From NCBI GenBank assembly GCA_021799325.1, contig JAJZAS010000079.1, positions 1 to 6,917 on the forward strand: a DNA stretch of 6,917 nucleotides, written 5' to 3'. The translations under genes and the position numbers were made by a program. The notes under the pieces were generated by a model. The model did no database searches. It saw only the letters and a program-made list of their open reading frames with translations, and was not told the origin of the DNA. Of this stretch, positions 1 through 4,836 are shown piece by piece; the first letter of the stretch is position 1; the number at the start of each line of letters is the position of its first letter. This DNA is from Bacillota bacterium. GTDB taxonomy: Bacteria > Bacillota > Bacilli > Alicyclobacillales > SLC66.

Positions 1-168
1 TGCCCATTTGACTGCCCCTTCTCGTTCCTGCAAATAGCGGCCTATGAGCACCATGGATTCCATCACTTGGAAGAATCCTTCCCAGCTTGGCTGATCCCTT
101 AGTGTAAACGCATCTGCCAGCATTTTTTCTGTCATCAGTTCAATATCAAGCGAATCTGATGTAATCAT
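1..168 (-). CDS. Hypothetical protein, N-terminal part (runs off window edge)
   Basis: An open frame of 56 codons starts at ATG 168 and continues without a stop to base 1, so only the N-terminus is visible. The start is chosen because an AGAGGGG Shine-Dalgarno sequence lies about 7 bases upstream, just beyond the ComEC-like gene's stop. The visible protein begins MITSDSLDIELMTEKM and contains PSWEGFFQVMESM and LIGRYLQERE. It is acidic, Met-rich and probably helical, with no signal peptide, membrane segment or cysteines. I do not recognise a family. It is not the metallo-beta-lactamase domain that the upstream ComEC-like protein lacks. The 20-base gap and good ribosome binding site suggest co-transcription with the ComEC-like gene. 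I am fairly sure it is a real gene and have no view on its function. Confidence 0.6.
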   Translation of the reverse strand, partial: MITSDSLDIELMTEKMLADAFTLRDQPSWEGFFQVMESMVLIGRYLQEREGAVKWA

Positions 169-188
169 TCCCAGTCCCCTCTTTATCA

Positions 189-1730
189 TCACTTCAACAA
201 GTCGTATCCATTAGAGTATTTGCTGAATTTGCGAAACTTATACCGATGGATTTGCCAAATTGAAAAGGTCATCAAAAAAAGATAGGCAAATGGTACCCAG
301 ACAGGCGGTGATGTAAAGACAAAATTCATCGGGAAAGAGCCTATCAAATGTAATACTTTAGTAATATAAGAAAATAGAGGTTCAAAAATAATGGTCATCC
401 CATTCATACCGTGAGGACTAATGCAGGCTGCCACGATAAAAATGGTACTGGCAGGAATGGCCCATTCGAGGACAGGATATAAAAATAAATTAATCACCAA
501 TGAGAAATAGGGAAACTGACCAAATTCAAAAGCGACAAATGGAGTCACCCCAAACTGTAGAGAGAAAGCCTTGCTAAGCAATCGTCTGACCCTCTTATTC
601 TTCACTTGCGAAAACCACGTACCGGAGAAAACGCCGGGAAGTAGGTGAATAGCAATAGCAGCTGCATATGAAAATATTACACCCGGATCAAAAAGCCACT
701 CAGGCTGAATGAGTAAAAGCGCAACCAGCGATACCGCATTCCTTGTGAAAAAATCACTCTTCTTATGCAAGAAAGCTCCCCAAAGATCGTAACCATACAC
801 GAGAGCTGCCCTTGTAGCAGGTGGTGAAAAAGCAGCAAGAAACGCCATCAGGATGGTCAGCAACAACCCGACGACAATCCACACATAACGCCATGGAATT
901 TTTTTCATCAGGAAACGCACAACAGGCGCAACAGTCATTCGAATGGTAGCACCAGATGCCACCACTGCATGAACTACTCCAAGCGCAACAAACGTCTTGA
1001 CCAGTGTGGAATCCAGTTGTGAGTGATCTCCAATCGAAAATGACAGCAAAAAGGCTGCGGGCACTTTGCCATAGGCGAGCACCGCTTGTGATTCGATCCA
1101 TTCTTGCGTCCAGCCTTGCCAAGCATAAGGTGCGATCGGCATAGTAGAAGAAAGTATTTGAACGTTTGCGAGGGAGGCGTTCGCTTCAAGCCTGATTCCT
1201 TTACGTAATAGCGTAGTGGCAAAACCCCCTGGTGGCGGAGTTTTCACTTTCAGCGAAACAAGCAAGGAATTACCAGGCTTGATTTTAGGTGATGAGGGGT
1301 ATTTATCCTGATAGATCGTAAGCCAAACTTTGGGATGAATTGGGGCTGCTATCCACTTACGAGAAACGGGAGATAAGTAATACGCCACTGCCAGTGGCAT
1401 CTCCCATCTACCTGAAATAAATTGAATGTATCCATCAACATATCCCGTCACAGTTACCTTTTGCAGCTTGTCTACATTTTGCGACATCAATGACTGCCAT
1501 GCCGAGTCATCTTGCCACTGTGCAAATTCCGCATAAGACAATCCAGTCAACTCGCTGAACAGCAGCCATATACACAACCAGATCGCTATTTTTTTCTTGA
1601 GATAAACAATCATTTCGATACACAAAACAGCAAACTCTGACAGCATAATATATTCAAATTTCAAGTGAAAATGGATGATTATAGCACCTAAACAAAAATT
1701 CAAACTTGTCCAGAACAAAATTCGATACAT
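189..1730 (-). CDS. comEC: ComEC/Rec2-family DNA channel protein lacking the C-terminal MBL domain
   Basis: ComEC proteins form the inner-membrane channel that admits single-stranded DNA during natural transformation. From ATG 1730 the protein is 513 residues. Two hydrophobic segments lie near residues 6-20 and 29-60. An OB-like region (about 85-195) follows, ending in the typical PPPGGFATTLLRKGI stretch. The polytopic Competence domain comes next (about 225-495): IGDHSQLD near 233-240, HAVVASGAT near 254-262, PPATRAAL near 303-310, FDPGVIFSYAA near 347-357 and FGQFPYFSLVINL near 403-415. Full-length ComEC is about 700-800 residues with a C-terminal metallo-beta-lactamase-like domain. That domain is absent here, with a clean stop and a new gene 20 bases on. 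The usual second His of HxxxxSGxH is Thr. TTG 1748 is an alternative start, but neither start has a strong Shine-Dalgarno. The family is clear; whether it transports DNA is not. Confidence 0.85.
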   Translation of the reverse strand: MYRILFWTSLNFCLGAIIIHFHLKFEYIMLSEFAVLCIEMIVYLKKKIAIWLCIWLLFSELTGLSYAEFAQWQDDSAWQSLMSQNVDKLQKVTVTGYVDGYIQFISGRWEMPLAVAYYLSPVSRKWIAAPIHPKVWLTIYQDKYPSSPKIKPGNSLLVSLKVKTPPPGGFATTLLRKGIRLEANASLANVQILSSTMPIAPYAWQGWTQEWIESQAVLAYGKVPAAFLLSFSIGDHSQLDSTLVKTFVALGVVHAVVASGATIRMTVAPVVRFLMKKIPWRYVWIVVGLLLTILMAFLAAFSPPATRAALVYGYDLWGAFLHKKSDFFTRNAVSLVALLLIQPEWLFDPGVIFSYAAAIAIHLLPGVFSGTWFSQVKNKRVRRLLSKAFSLQFGVTPFVAFEFGQFPYFSLVINLFLYPVLEWAIPASTIFIVAACISPHGMNGMTIIFEPLFSYITKVLHLIGSFPMNFVFTSPPVWVPFAYLFLMTFSIWQIHRYKFRKFSKYSNGYDLLK

Positions 1731-1767
1731 CTTGACAACTTCTTTCAAAATAATTCATAAATTGAAC

Positions 1768-1796
1768 TTGCGACTTGATCGTTTTATTGCTAGAAT
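1768..1796 (+). promoter_or_regulatory. Probable sigma-A promoter of the riboswitch/NlpC-P60 transcript
   Basis: A -35-like TTGCGA at 1768-1773 is followed after exactly 17 bases by TAGAAT at 1791-1796 (5 of 6 to consensus), which also carries the extended -10 TG at 1788-1789. Transcription would begin near 1802-1805, only about 10 bases before the first conserved bases of the riboswitch aptamer, as expected for a riboswitch leader. A second weaker candidate, TTGACA at 1732-1737 with CATAAA at 1756-1761, lies upstream. No start site has been measured. Confidence 0.6.
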
Positions 1797-1808
1797 TTCG
1801 CCTAGAGT

Positions 1809-1921
1809 GTTAAAGCCGAATCCGTTCACAATCGGTACGGGGGAGATTTTCTTGGGGTGAATCTGCGAAAGCAGTAGGGCAACCTTTCTGCCCGAACCCG
1901 TCAACTAACCTCGGAGGCAAT
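1809..1921 (+). promoter_or_regulatory. c-di-AMP riboswitch (ydaO/yuaA family)
   Basis: The leader has the ydaO/yuaA signatures in order: GCCGAATCC (1815-1823), TACGGGGGA (1836-1844), TTGGGGTGAATC (1852-1863), AGGGCAACC (1876-1884), GCCCGAACCCGTCAACTAACC (1890-1910) and TCGGAGGCAA (1911-1920). Visible helices are GCC/GGC (1815-1817 with 1916-1918, P1), CGGGG/CCTCG (1838-1842 with 1909-1913, one G-U pair), CTGC-GAAA-GCAG with a GNRA loop (1863-1874) and GGGC/GCCC (1877-1880 with 1890-1893). The family binds cyclic di-AMP, usually turns expression off when bound, and commonly controls wall hydrolases and potassium or osmolyte transporters. Here the aptamer ends directly at the ribosome binding site of the P60 hydrolase, with no room for a terminator between them. 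I infer translational control. The family assignment rests on remembered consensus, not on a covariance search. Confidence 0.92.
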
Positions 1922-1922
1922 G

Positions 1923-1929
1923 AAAGGGG
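1923..1929 (+). promoter_or_regulatory. Ribosome binding site of the NlpC/P60 gene
   Basis: AAAGGGG sits 8 bases before TTG 1938 and immediately after the riboswitch P1 strand. It favours TTG 1938 over ATG 1920. The GGAGG at 1913-1917 is only 2 bases from ATG 1920 and belongs to the conserved 3' end of the aptamer, so it is a poor candidate for the true site. Confidence 0.6.
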
Positions 1930-1937
1930 TATTTCTG

Positions 1938-2546
1938 TTGCGAAAGTTCATACAATCATTAACCGTAGTGGTTACCAGTACGGTATTGATCGGGTTGTCC
2001 TCCGTTCCTTCCTTTGCGAGTCAGATGCCTTCGAAGGGACAAGTTAACCAACCAACCATCGCAAGCAGTTCCTCCGCTATACAGAACATCCATTCCTCGA
2101 CCGTTCACAGAGTGGTCAAACGTGATACAGCTATCCACGGCTCCTCTTCAAAACACATCGTGAAAGCACAAGTCTCCAGTATTCCGATTGGCCAACAAAT
2201 TGTTAATTATGCTCAAAATTATCTTCGTGCTCCTTATGTATGGGGTGGCATGTCTCCTTCTGGGTTTGATTGTTCCGGATTTACCAAATACGTTTATAGC
2301 CATTTCGGAATTGATTTGCCACGCACGGCAAGTGGGCAGACTGATCTGGGTACCTATGTGAAAGAAAGCAATTTACAACCAGGTGATCTTGTGTTCTTCG
2401 ATACGGACGGTAGTGGAATTTCGCATGTAGGTATCTATATAGGCAACGGCAACTTTATCAGCGCTGCAAGCGTGGATGTATGCATCAGCAGCCTCAATTC
2501 CGGATACTGGGCGAGTTGCTATGTAACGGCACGACATGTGAATTAG
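1938..2546 (+). CDS. Secreted NlpC/P60-family peptidoglycan endopeptidase
   Basis: From TTG 1938 the product is 202 residues. NlpC/P60 enzymes are cysteine peptidases that cut stem peptides of peptidoglycan outside the cell. A signal peptide is evident: MRK, a hydrophobic core to about residue 20, then a Ser-Phe-Ala cleavage site near residue 27. A Ser/Gln/His-rich linker (about 28-80) follows, with no LysM or SH3 domain. The catalytic domain spans about 82-202: PYVWGG at 99-104, FDCSG with catalytic Cys112, LPRTASGQ near 127-134, PGDLVFF at 148-154 and SHVG with His163. The third polar residue of the family (His, Asn or Gln) is Ser175 here. Two further cysteines, 182 and 194, might form a disulfide. 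ATG 1920 would add 6 residues but lies inside the riboswitch. The gene is controlled by the c-di-AMP riboswitch and ends convergently against comEA, sharing stop-codon bases. Confidence 0.93.
   Translation: MRKFIQSLTVVVTSTVLIGLSSVPSFASQMPSKGQVNQPTIASSSSAIQNIHSSTVHRVVKRDTAIHGSSSKHIVKAQVSSIPIGQQIVNYAQNYLRAPYVWGGMSPSGFDCSGFTKYVYSHFGIDLPRTASGQTDLGTYVKESNLQPGDLVFFDTDGSGISHVGIYIGNGNFISAASVDVCISSLNSGYWASCYVTARHVN
1962..1984 (+). other. Inverted repeat / possible mRNA hairpin in the signal-peptide codons
   Basis: ACCGTA at 1962-1967 pairs with TACGGT at 1979-1984. The inner TGG (1969-1971) pairs with CCA (1975-1977) around a TTA loop, leaving one G-G mismatch. It starts 22 bases after the TTG start codon. 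No U-tract follows, so it is not an intrinsic terminator. A role in slowing or regulating translation after the riboswitch is possible but unproven. Confidence 0.35.
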
Positions 2547-3160
2547 TGCAGGCTGATTTGGGGCAAAATTTTTGCGAGCAATTTGGGTCCGATGCCCTTT
2601 ACTTCTGATAACTGATTAACACTGGTAAAAAGTCCATGAGCACGGCGATAATCCATTATCGCCTGTGCTTTTTTTACGCCAATCCCAGGAAGGGTTTCAA
2701 GTGTTGCTAATCCTGCTTGATTGATCGGTATACGCACTCCGTTTGGTACAGCTTTAGCAGTACCCTGTGTGTTTGCCACCGTGGATGGACTTTGTGCGCT
2801 TTGGCCGTTCTTGTCAGGTACCACAATCTCCGTCCCGTCTTCTGCCACAGCAGCAAGATTGACCGCAAGCAAATCGGCACTCGCAGTGGCGCCCCCAGCA
2901 GCTTGAATGGCACGATTCAGCCTTGAATCGAGCGGTAAATGATAGAGACCCGGGTGCTTTACTGCACCAATGACATATACGGTAATGTTGACCGGTCGAG
3001 GGGAGGAAGCTGCGGTAGCCTGTTGGGGAACCACAGGACTCGAGTCCGATTTCTTTGGCGCGACAAACCAATACTTCCATGCAACGAGCAGGAAGGCCAC
3101 CCAGGCTATCGCCAATACCACTCCTATTCCACGATCAAAGCGATGTAATCTGGATCTCAT
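2543..3160 (-). CDS. comEA: ComEA, membrane-anchored competence DNA receptor
   Basis: ComEA binds incoming double-stranded DNA at the outer face of the membrane and hands it to the uptake channel during transformation. From ATG 3160 the protein is 205 residues. It has a short basic N-terminus, one membrane anchor (about 11-32), a Ser/Pro/Ala-rich linker (36-56), an SLBB domain (about 58-116, with VYVIGAVKHPGLY and LNRAIQAAGG), a second linker, and a tandem helix-hairpin-helix DNA-binding domain (about 142-205) with INQAGLATLETLPGIG and VKGIG. This is the normal Gram-positive architecture and length. ATG 3160 is preferred because AAGGGGTG lies 7 bases upstream; the longer TTG 3217 frame would cross an inverted repeat and has no ribosome binding site. 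The stop overlaps that of the opposing P60 gene (2544-2545 shared). I see no minus-strand terminator downstream. Confidence 0.95.
   Translation of the reverse strand: MRSRLHRFDRGIGVVLAIAWVAFLLVAWKYWFVAPKKSDSSPVVPQQATAASSPRPVNITVYVIGAVKHPGLYHLPLDSRLNRAIQAAGGATASADLLAVNLAAVAEDGTEIVVPDKNGQSAQSPSTVANTQGTAKAVPNGVRIPINQAGLATLETLPGIGVKKAQAIMDYRRAHGLFTSVNQLSEVKGIGPKLLAKILPQISLH
2639..2675 (+). terminator. Intrinsic terminator of the NlpC/P60 transcript, embedded antisense in comEA
   Basis: AGCAC plus GGCGATAAT (2639-2652) pairs with ATTATCGCC plus GTGCT (2655-2669), with a single bulged T at 2664. This gives about 14 base pairs, followed directly by seven Ts (2669-2675). It lies 93 bases past the hydrolase stop codon, on the correct strand to end that transcript. 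On the minus strand the same bases encode the KKAQAIMDYRRA part of ComEA's helix-hairpin-helix domain. There the hairpin is followed by CATGGAC rather than a U-tract, so it should stop only the plus-strand RNA. Confidence 0.82.
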
Positions 3161-3175
3161 AAAAAAACACCCCTT

Positions 3176-3202
3176 TTGAACTGCTTGATGTAAGCTGTTC
3201 AA
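3176..3202. repeat. 27-base inverted repeat just upstream of the comEA ribosome binding site
   Basis: The arms are TTGAAC-T-GCTT (3176-3186) and AAGC-T-GTTCAA (3192-3202) around a 5-base centre: ten base pairs broken by one symmetric mismatch. The rest of the 120-base gap between rsfS and comEA (3161-3280) is AT-rich, with no gene and no convincing promoter. On the comEA strand the hairpin ends where the AAAAGGGGTG ribosome binding site begins. It could be an operator for a dimeric regulator or an mRNA hairpin affecting comEA translation. A seven-T run follows after the GGGGTG, too far from the stem for a standard terminator. Confidence 0.6.
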
Positions 3203-3280
3203 GAGAGGAATTTTCAATCCTTTTTACAATAATTGATTTAACAAAGTTTTAAGTACTGGGGACACCGTTGATCTCCTCGT

Positions 3281-3637
3281 TCAGGAGGAAATCTGAACGG
3301 GTAAGCGCGGGGCGTCTCCCCATAACCGTTCCAAACCGTAAAATTCCCTTTCCTCGTCCTGGAAAATGTGCATGACGAGATCGCCAAAATCCATCAACAC
3401 CCATTTTCCCTCTTCTCGGCCTTCAATGCCTTTGCAGCGTAGTCCTTTTTGTTCCAATATCTCTTCCACCGCATCCGCAATCGCCTGTACTTGGGTACGC
3501 GAGTTGGCACTGCAAATGACGAAATAATCAGCAATGACAGCAAGTTCACTGATATCGAGTATCACCATATCCCTTGCCTTCTTGGAATCCGCCACATCAG
3601 CAGCCAACTGGGCCAACTCCTTGTACTGATCGCGCAT
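3281..3637 (-). CDS. rsfS: Ribosomal silencing factor RsfS (RsfA/Iojap family)
   Basis: RsfS binds protein L14 of the large ribosomal subunit and blocks subunit joining, lowering translation in starvation or stationary phase. The 118-residue product has the usual length and family blocks: DISELAVIADYFVICSA (28-44) followed by SRTQVQAIAD, then EGKWVLMDFGDLVMHIF (76-92) and REFYGLERLWGDA (97-109). ATG 3637 is supported by GGGAGGT at 3644-3650, 6 bases upstream and just after the yqeK stop. The gene sits 13 bases downstream of yqeK and closes the compact operon. The methyltransferase yqeM that follows rsfS in Bacillus subtilis is absent. No terminator is evident after the stop, so read-through into comEA is possible. 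Confidence 0.96.
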   Translation of the reverse strand: MRDQYKELAQLAADVADSKKARDMVILDISELAVIADYFVICSANSRTQVQAIADAVEEILEQKGLRCKGIEGREEGKWVLMDFGDLVMHIFQDEEREFYGLERLWGDAPRLPVQISS

Positions 3638-3650
3638 CTGTCAACCTCCC

Positions 3651-4244
3651 TTAATTGATCTTGTTACCTTGATTGTAATCTTTCCTCAAGTTTCCGTCGA
3701 CAAGTCCCCACATTTTATTTCTGAGTTCCACCGTGGACAATGCCATTTTCAGTTGCTTTTCGATGAGATAAGCGAGTGACGCGTCCGCGACCACTGCTAC
3801 CGCGAGATTTAAATCCATTTCTGCTGCCCGCCTCAAGTGATCGACTCCGAAAAAGTTCCGTCCCGGTTCAATCGCGTCAGCCACGTATATGATTTTTGCG
3901 AGTGGCCCCATTTCCGGATGACCGATGGTATGAAAGCGAATGGCTTCCCCAATCGCTTGATCGTCGATACCAAAATCCATTACCAGTCTCGCAGCGGTGA
4001 TGGGTCCATGCCAAGTGGGGGGATCATCATCTGGGAGTAATAGTCTTACTTCGCCCGCCATCTTCTTTAATTCAGTGGATGACTTTTCCCGATAAATATC
4101 GTGAAGGGCAGCGGCAACTTCCGCTTGTTCCTCGCTTAGCCGATAACGCATGGCAAGTGCCTTTGCTGTTTCTACCACTCCCAGTACATGATGGAAGCGA
4201 TGCGAAGACAAACTGGCTTTCGCAAGTTCAAGAAATCGGTCCAC
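3651..4244 (-). CDS. yqeK: YqeK-type HD-domain symmetrical Ap4A hydrolase
   Basis: The YqeK family splits diadenosine tetraphosphate symmetrically to two ADP, limiting this stress-linked dinucleotide in Gram-positive bacteria that lack ApaH. The product is 197 residues, typical for the family. HD-superfamily metal-binding positions are present in order: RFHHVLGV (His19), ALHDIYR (His48-Asp49), WHGPITAA (His79), RFHTIGH (His105) and YVADAIEPGR (Asp123). The start is GTG 4244, strongly supported by AAGGAGGT at 4252-4259 with 7-base spacing. It overlaps the nadD C-terminus by 17 bases and is followed by rsfS after 13 bases, so coupling with both is expected. It was long annotated as an 'HD-domain protein' next to nadD. 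The function comes from the family; the specificity of this copy is untested. Confidence 0.94.
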   Translation of the reverse strand: MDRFLELAKASLSSHRFHHVLGVVETAKALAMRYRLSEEQAEVAAALHDIYREKSSTELKKMAGEVRLLLPDDDPPTWHGPITAARLVMDFGIDDQAIGEAIRFHTIGHPEMGPLAKIIYVADAIEPGRNFFGVDHLRRAAEMDLNLAVAVVADASLAYLIEKQLKMALSTVELRNKMWGLVDGNLRKDYNQGNKIN

Positions 4245-4836
4245 CCACGTAACCTCCTTCCTGCGAAATCACCTCGGCGACTCCCGCTGGCAACAATGGA
4301 TCCACTCTTAAGCCATTTTTCATCCGTTCCCGCAACCAAGTACTCGAAATATCCAGTTCCGGCATGGAAAGCGCTATAATTCGCGCGTGGCCGTACTGCT
4401 TGTGAAGCCTTTCTGTCGTTTCCTTTATCCGTATCCCCGGACGCGGCGCAGCCACCACCGTGACGAGCGATAAAAGCTCATCCACCTCTTTCCAATGTGG
4501 CAAATCCTTCAGCATATCTGCGCCAACTAGCCAAAAAAGTTCGTCTTCAGGACTCTCCCTAAAAATGCCGCGTACGGTATCGATCGTATAGCTGATGCCT
4601 TTCCGATCCAATTCGATCGTAGAAACACGAAAAAACGGAAATTGCATCAACGCTGTTTCCAGCATCTTGACTCGAAGTGAGGCTGGCTGCACATCTTGTC
4701 CCAACTTGTGCGGCGGAATGTTGGTAGGAATAAAGTCAACCACATCCAGGTTTAAGCTCTCCCTTGCCACCTCTGCCATCATCAAATGTCCTACATGGGG
4801 AGGATCAAAAGTACCGCCAAACAGTCCATGCTTCAT
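4228..4836 (-). CDS. nadD: Nicotinate-nucleotide adenylyltransferase NadD
   Basis: NadD transfers AMP from ATP to nicotinate mononucleotide, giving deamido-NAD, an essential step common to de novo and salvage NAD synthesis in the cytoplasm. The product is 202 residues, typical for the family. The nucleotidyltransferase signature GGTFDPPHVGH is at 7-17, with the HxGH motif at 14-17. PPHK follows at 41-44, WLVGADML near 102-109 and the second ATP-binding motif ISSTWLR at 163-169. ATG 4836 is chosen because AAGGAG (4845-4850) is 8 bases upstream and MKHGLFGGTFDP is the family N-terminus. A longer frame starting at 4911 would add 25 residues that are only aroE in another phase. Its start overlaps the aroE stop as ATGA, and its 3' end overlaps yqeK by 17 bases. 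yqeI (yhbY), found between aroE and nadD in Bacillus, is missing. Confidence 0.97.
   Translation of the reverse strand: MKHGLFGGTFDPPHVGHLMMAEVARESLNLDVVDFIPTNIPPHKLGQDVQPASLRVKMLETALMQFPFFRVSTIELDRKGISYTIDTVRGIFRESPEDELFWLVGADMLKDLPHWKEVDELLSLVTVVAAPRPGIRIKETTERLHKQYGHARIIALSMPELDISSTWLRERMKNGLRVDPLLPAGVAEVISQEGGYVGGPIS
4252..4259 (-). promoter_or_regulatory. yqeK ribosome binding site written inside nadD
   Basis: AAGGAGGT lies 7 bases before GTG 4244 and fixes that non-ATG start. The same bases encode the Glu-Gly-Gly-Tyr near the NadD C-terminus, so yqeK translation probably depends on ribosomes finishing nadD. Confidence 0.8.

Noticed and set aside
1744..1766. TTCAA-N13-TTGAA dyad between comEC and the P60 promoter
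   Set aside because: Five-base arms in AT-rich sequence are expected by chance; no further symmetry supports an operator.
1675..1860. 61-codon plus-strand frame upstream of the P60 gene
   Set aside because: It overlaps the comEC start, the promoter and half of the riboswitch, and has no ribosome binding site or recognisable protein features.
1920..1937. ATG 1920 as the P60 start with GGAGG at 1913-1917
   Set aside because: Spacing of 2 bases is too short, and both elements belong to the conserved aptamer 3' end. TTG 1938 with AAAGGGG fits better, though ATG 1920 is not excluded.
2814..3080. Overlapping open frames on both strands within comEA
   Set aside because: Out-of-phase shadows of comEA, with low-quality composition and no ribosome binding sites.
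3161..3202. Attenuator or intrinsic terminator upstream of comEA (inverted repeat plus seven Ts)
   Set aside because: The T-run starts 8 bases after the stem and the intervening bases are the ribosome binding site, so this is not a standard terminator.
3203..3280. Promoter for comEA (TTGAAA near 3215 with TTACAT, or TATTGT further upstream)
   Set aside because: The boxes match poorly (3 to 4 of 6 at most) or pair with no convincing -35, so no promoter was called.
3272..3290. Short inverted repeat at the rsfS stop (CTCCT/AGGAG)
   Set aside because: Only five base pairs and no following T-tract; it falls within coding sequence and the stop codon, so it is not a terminator.
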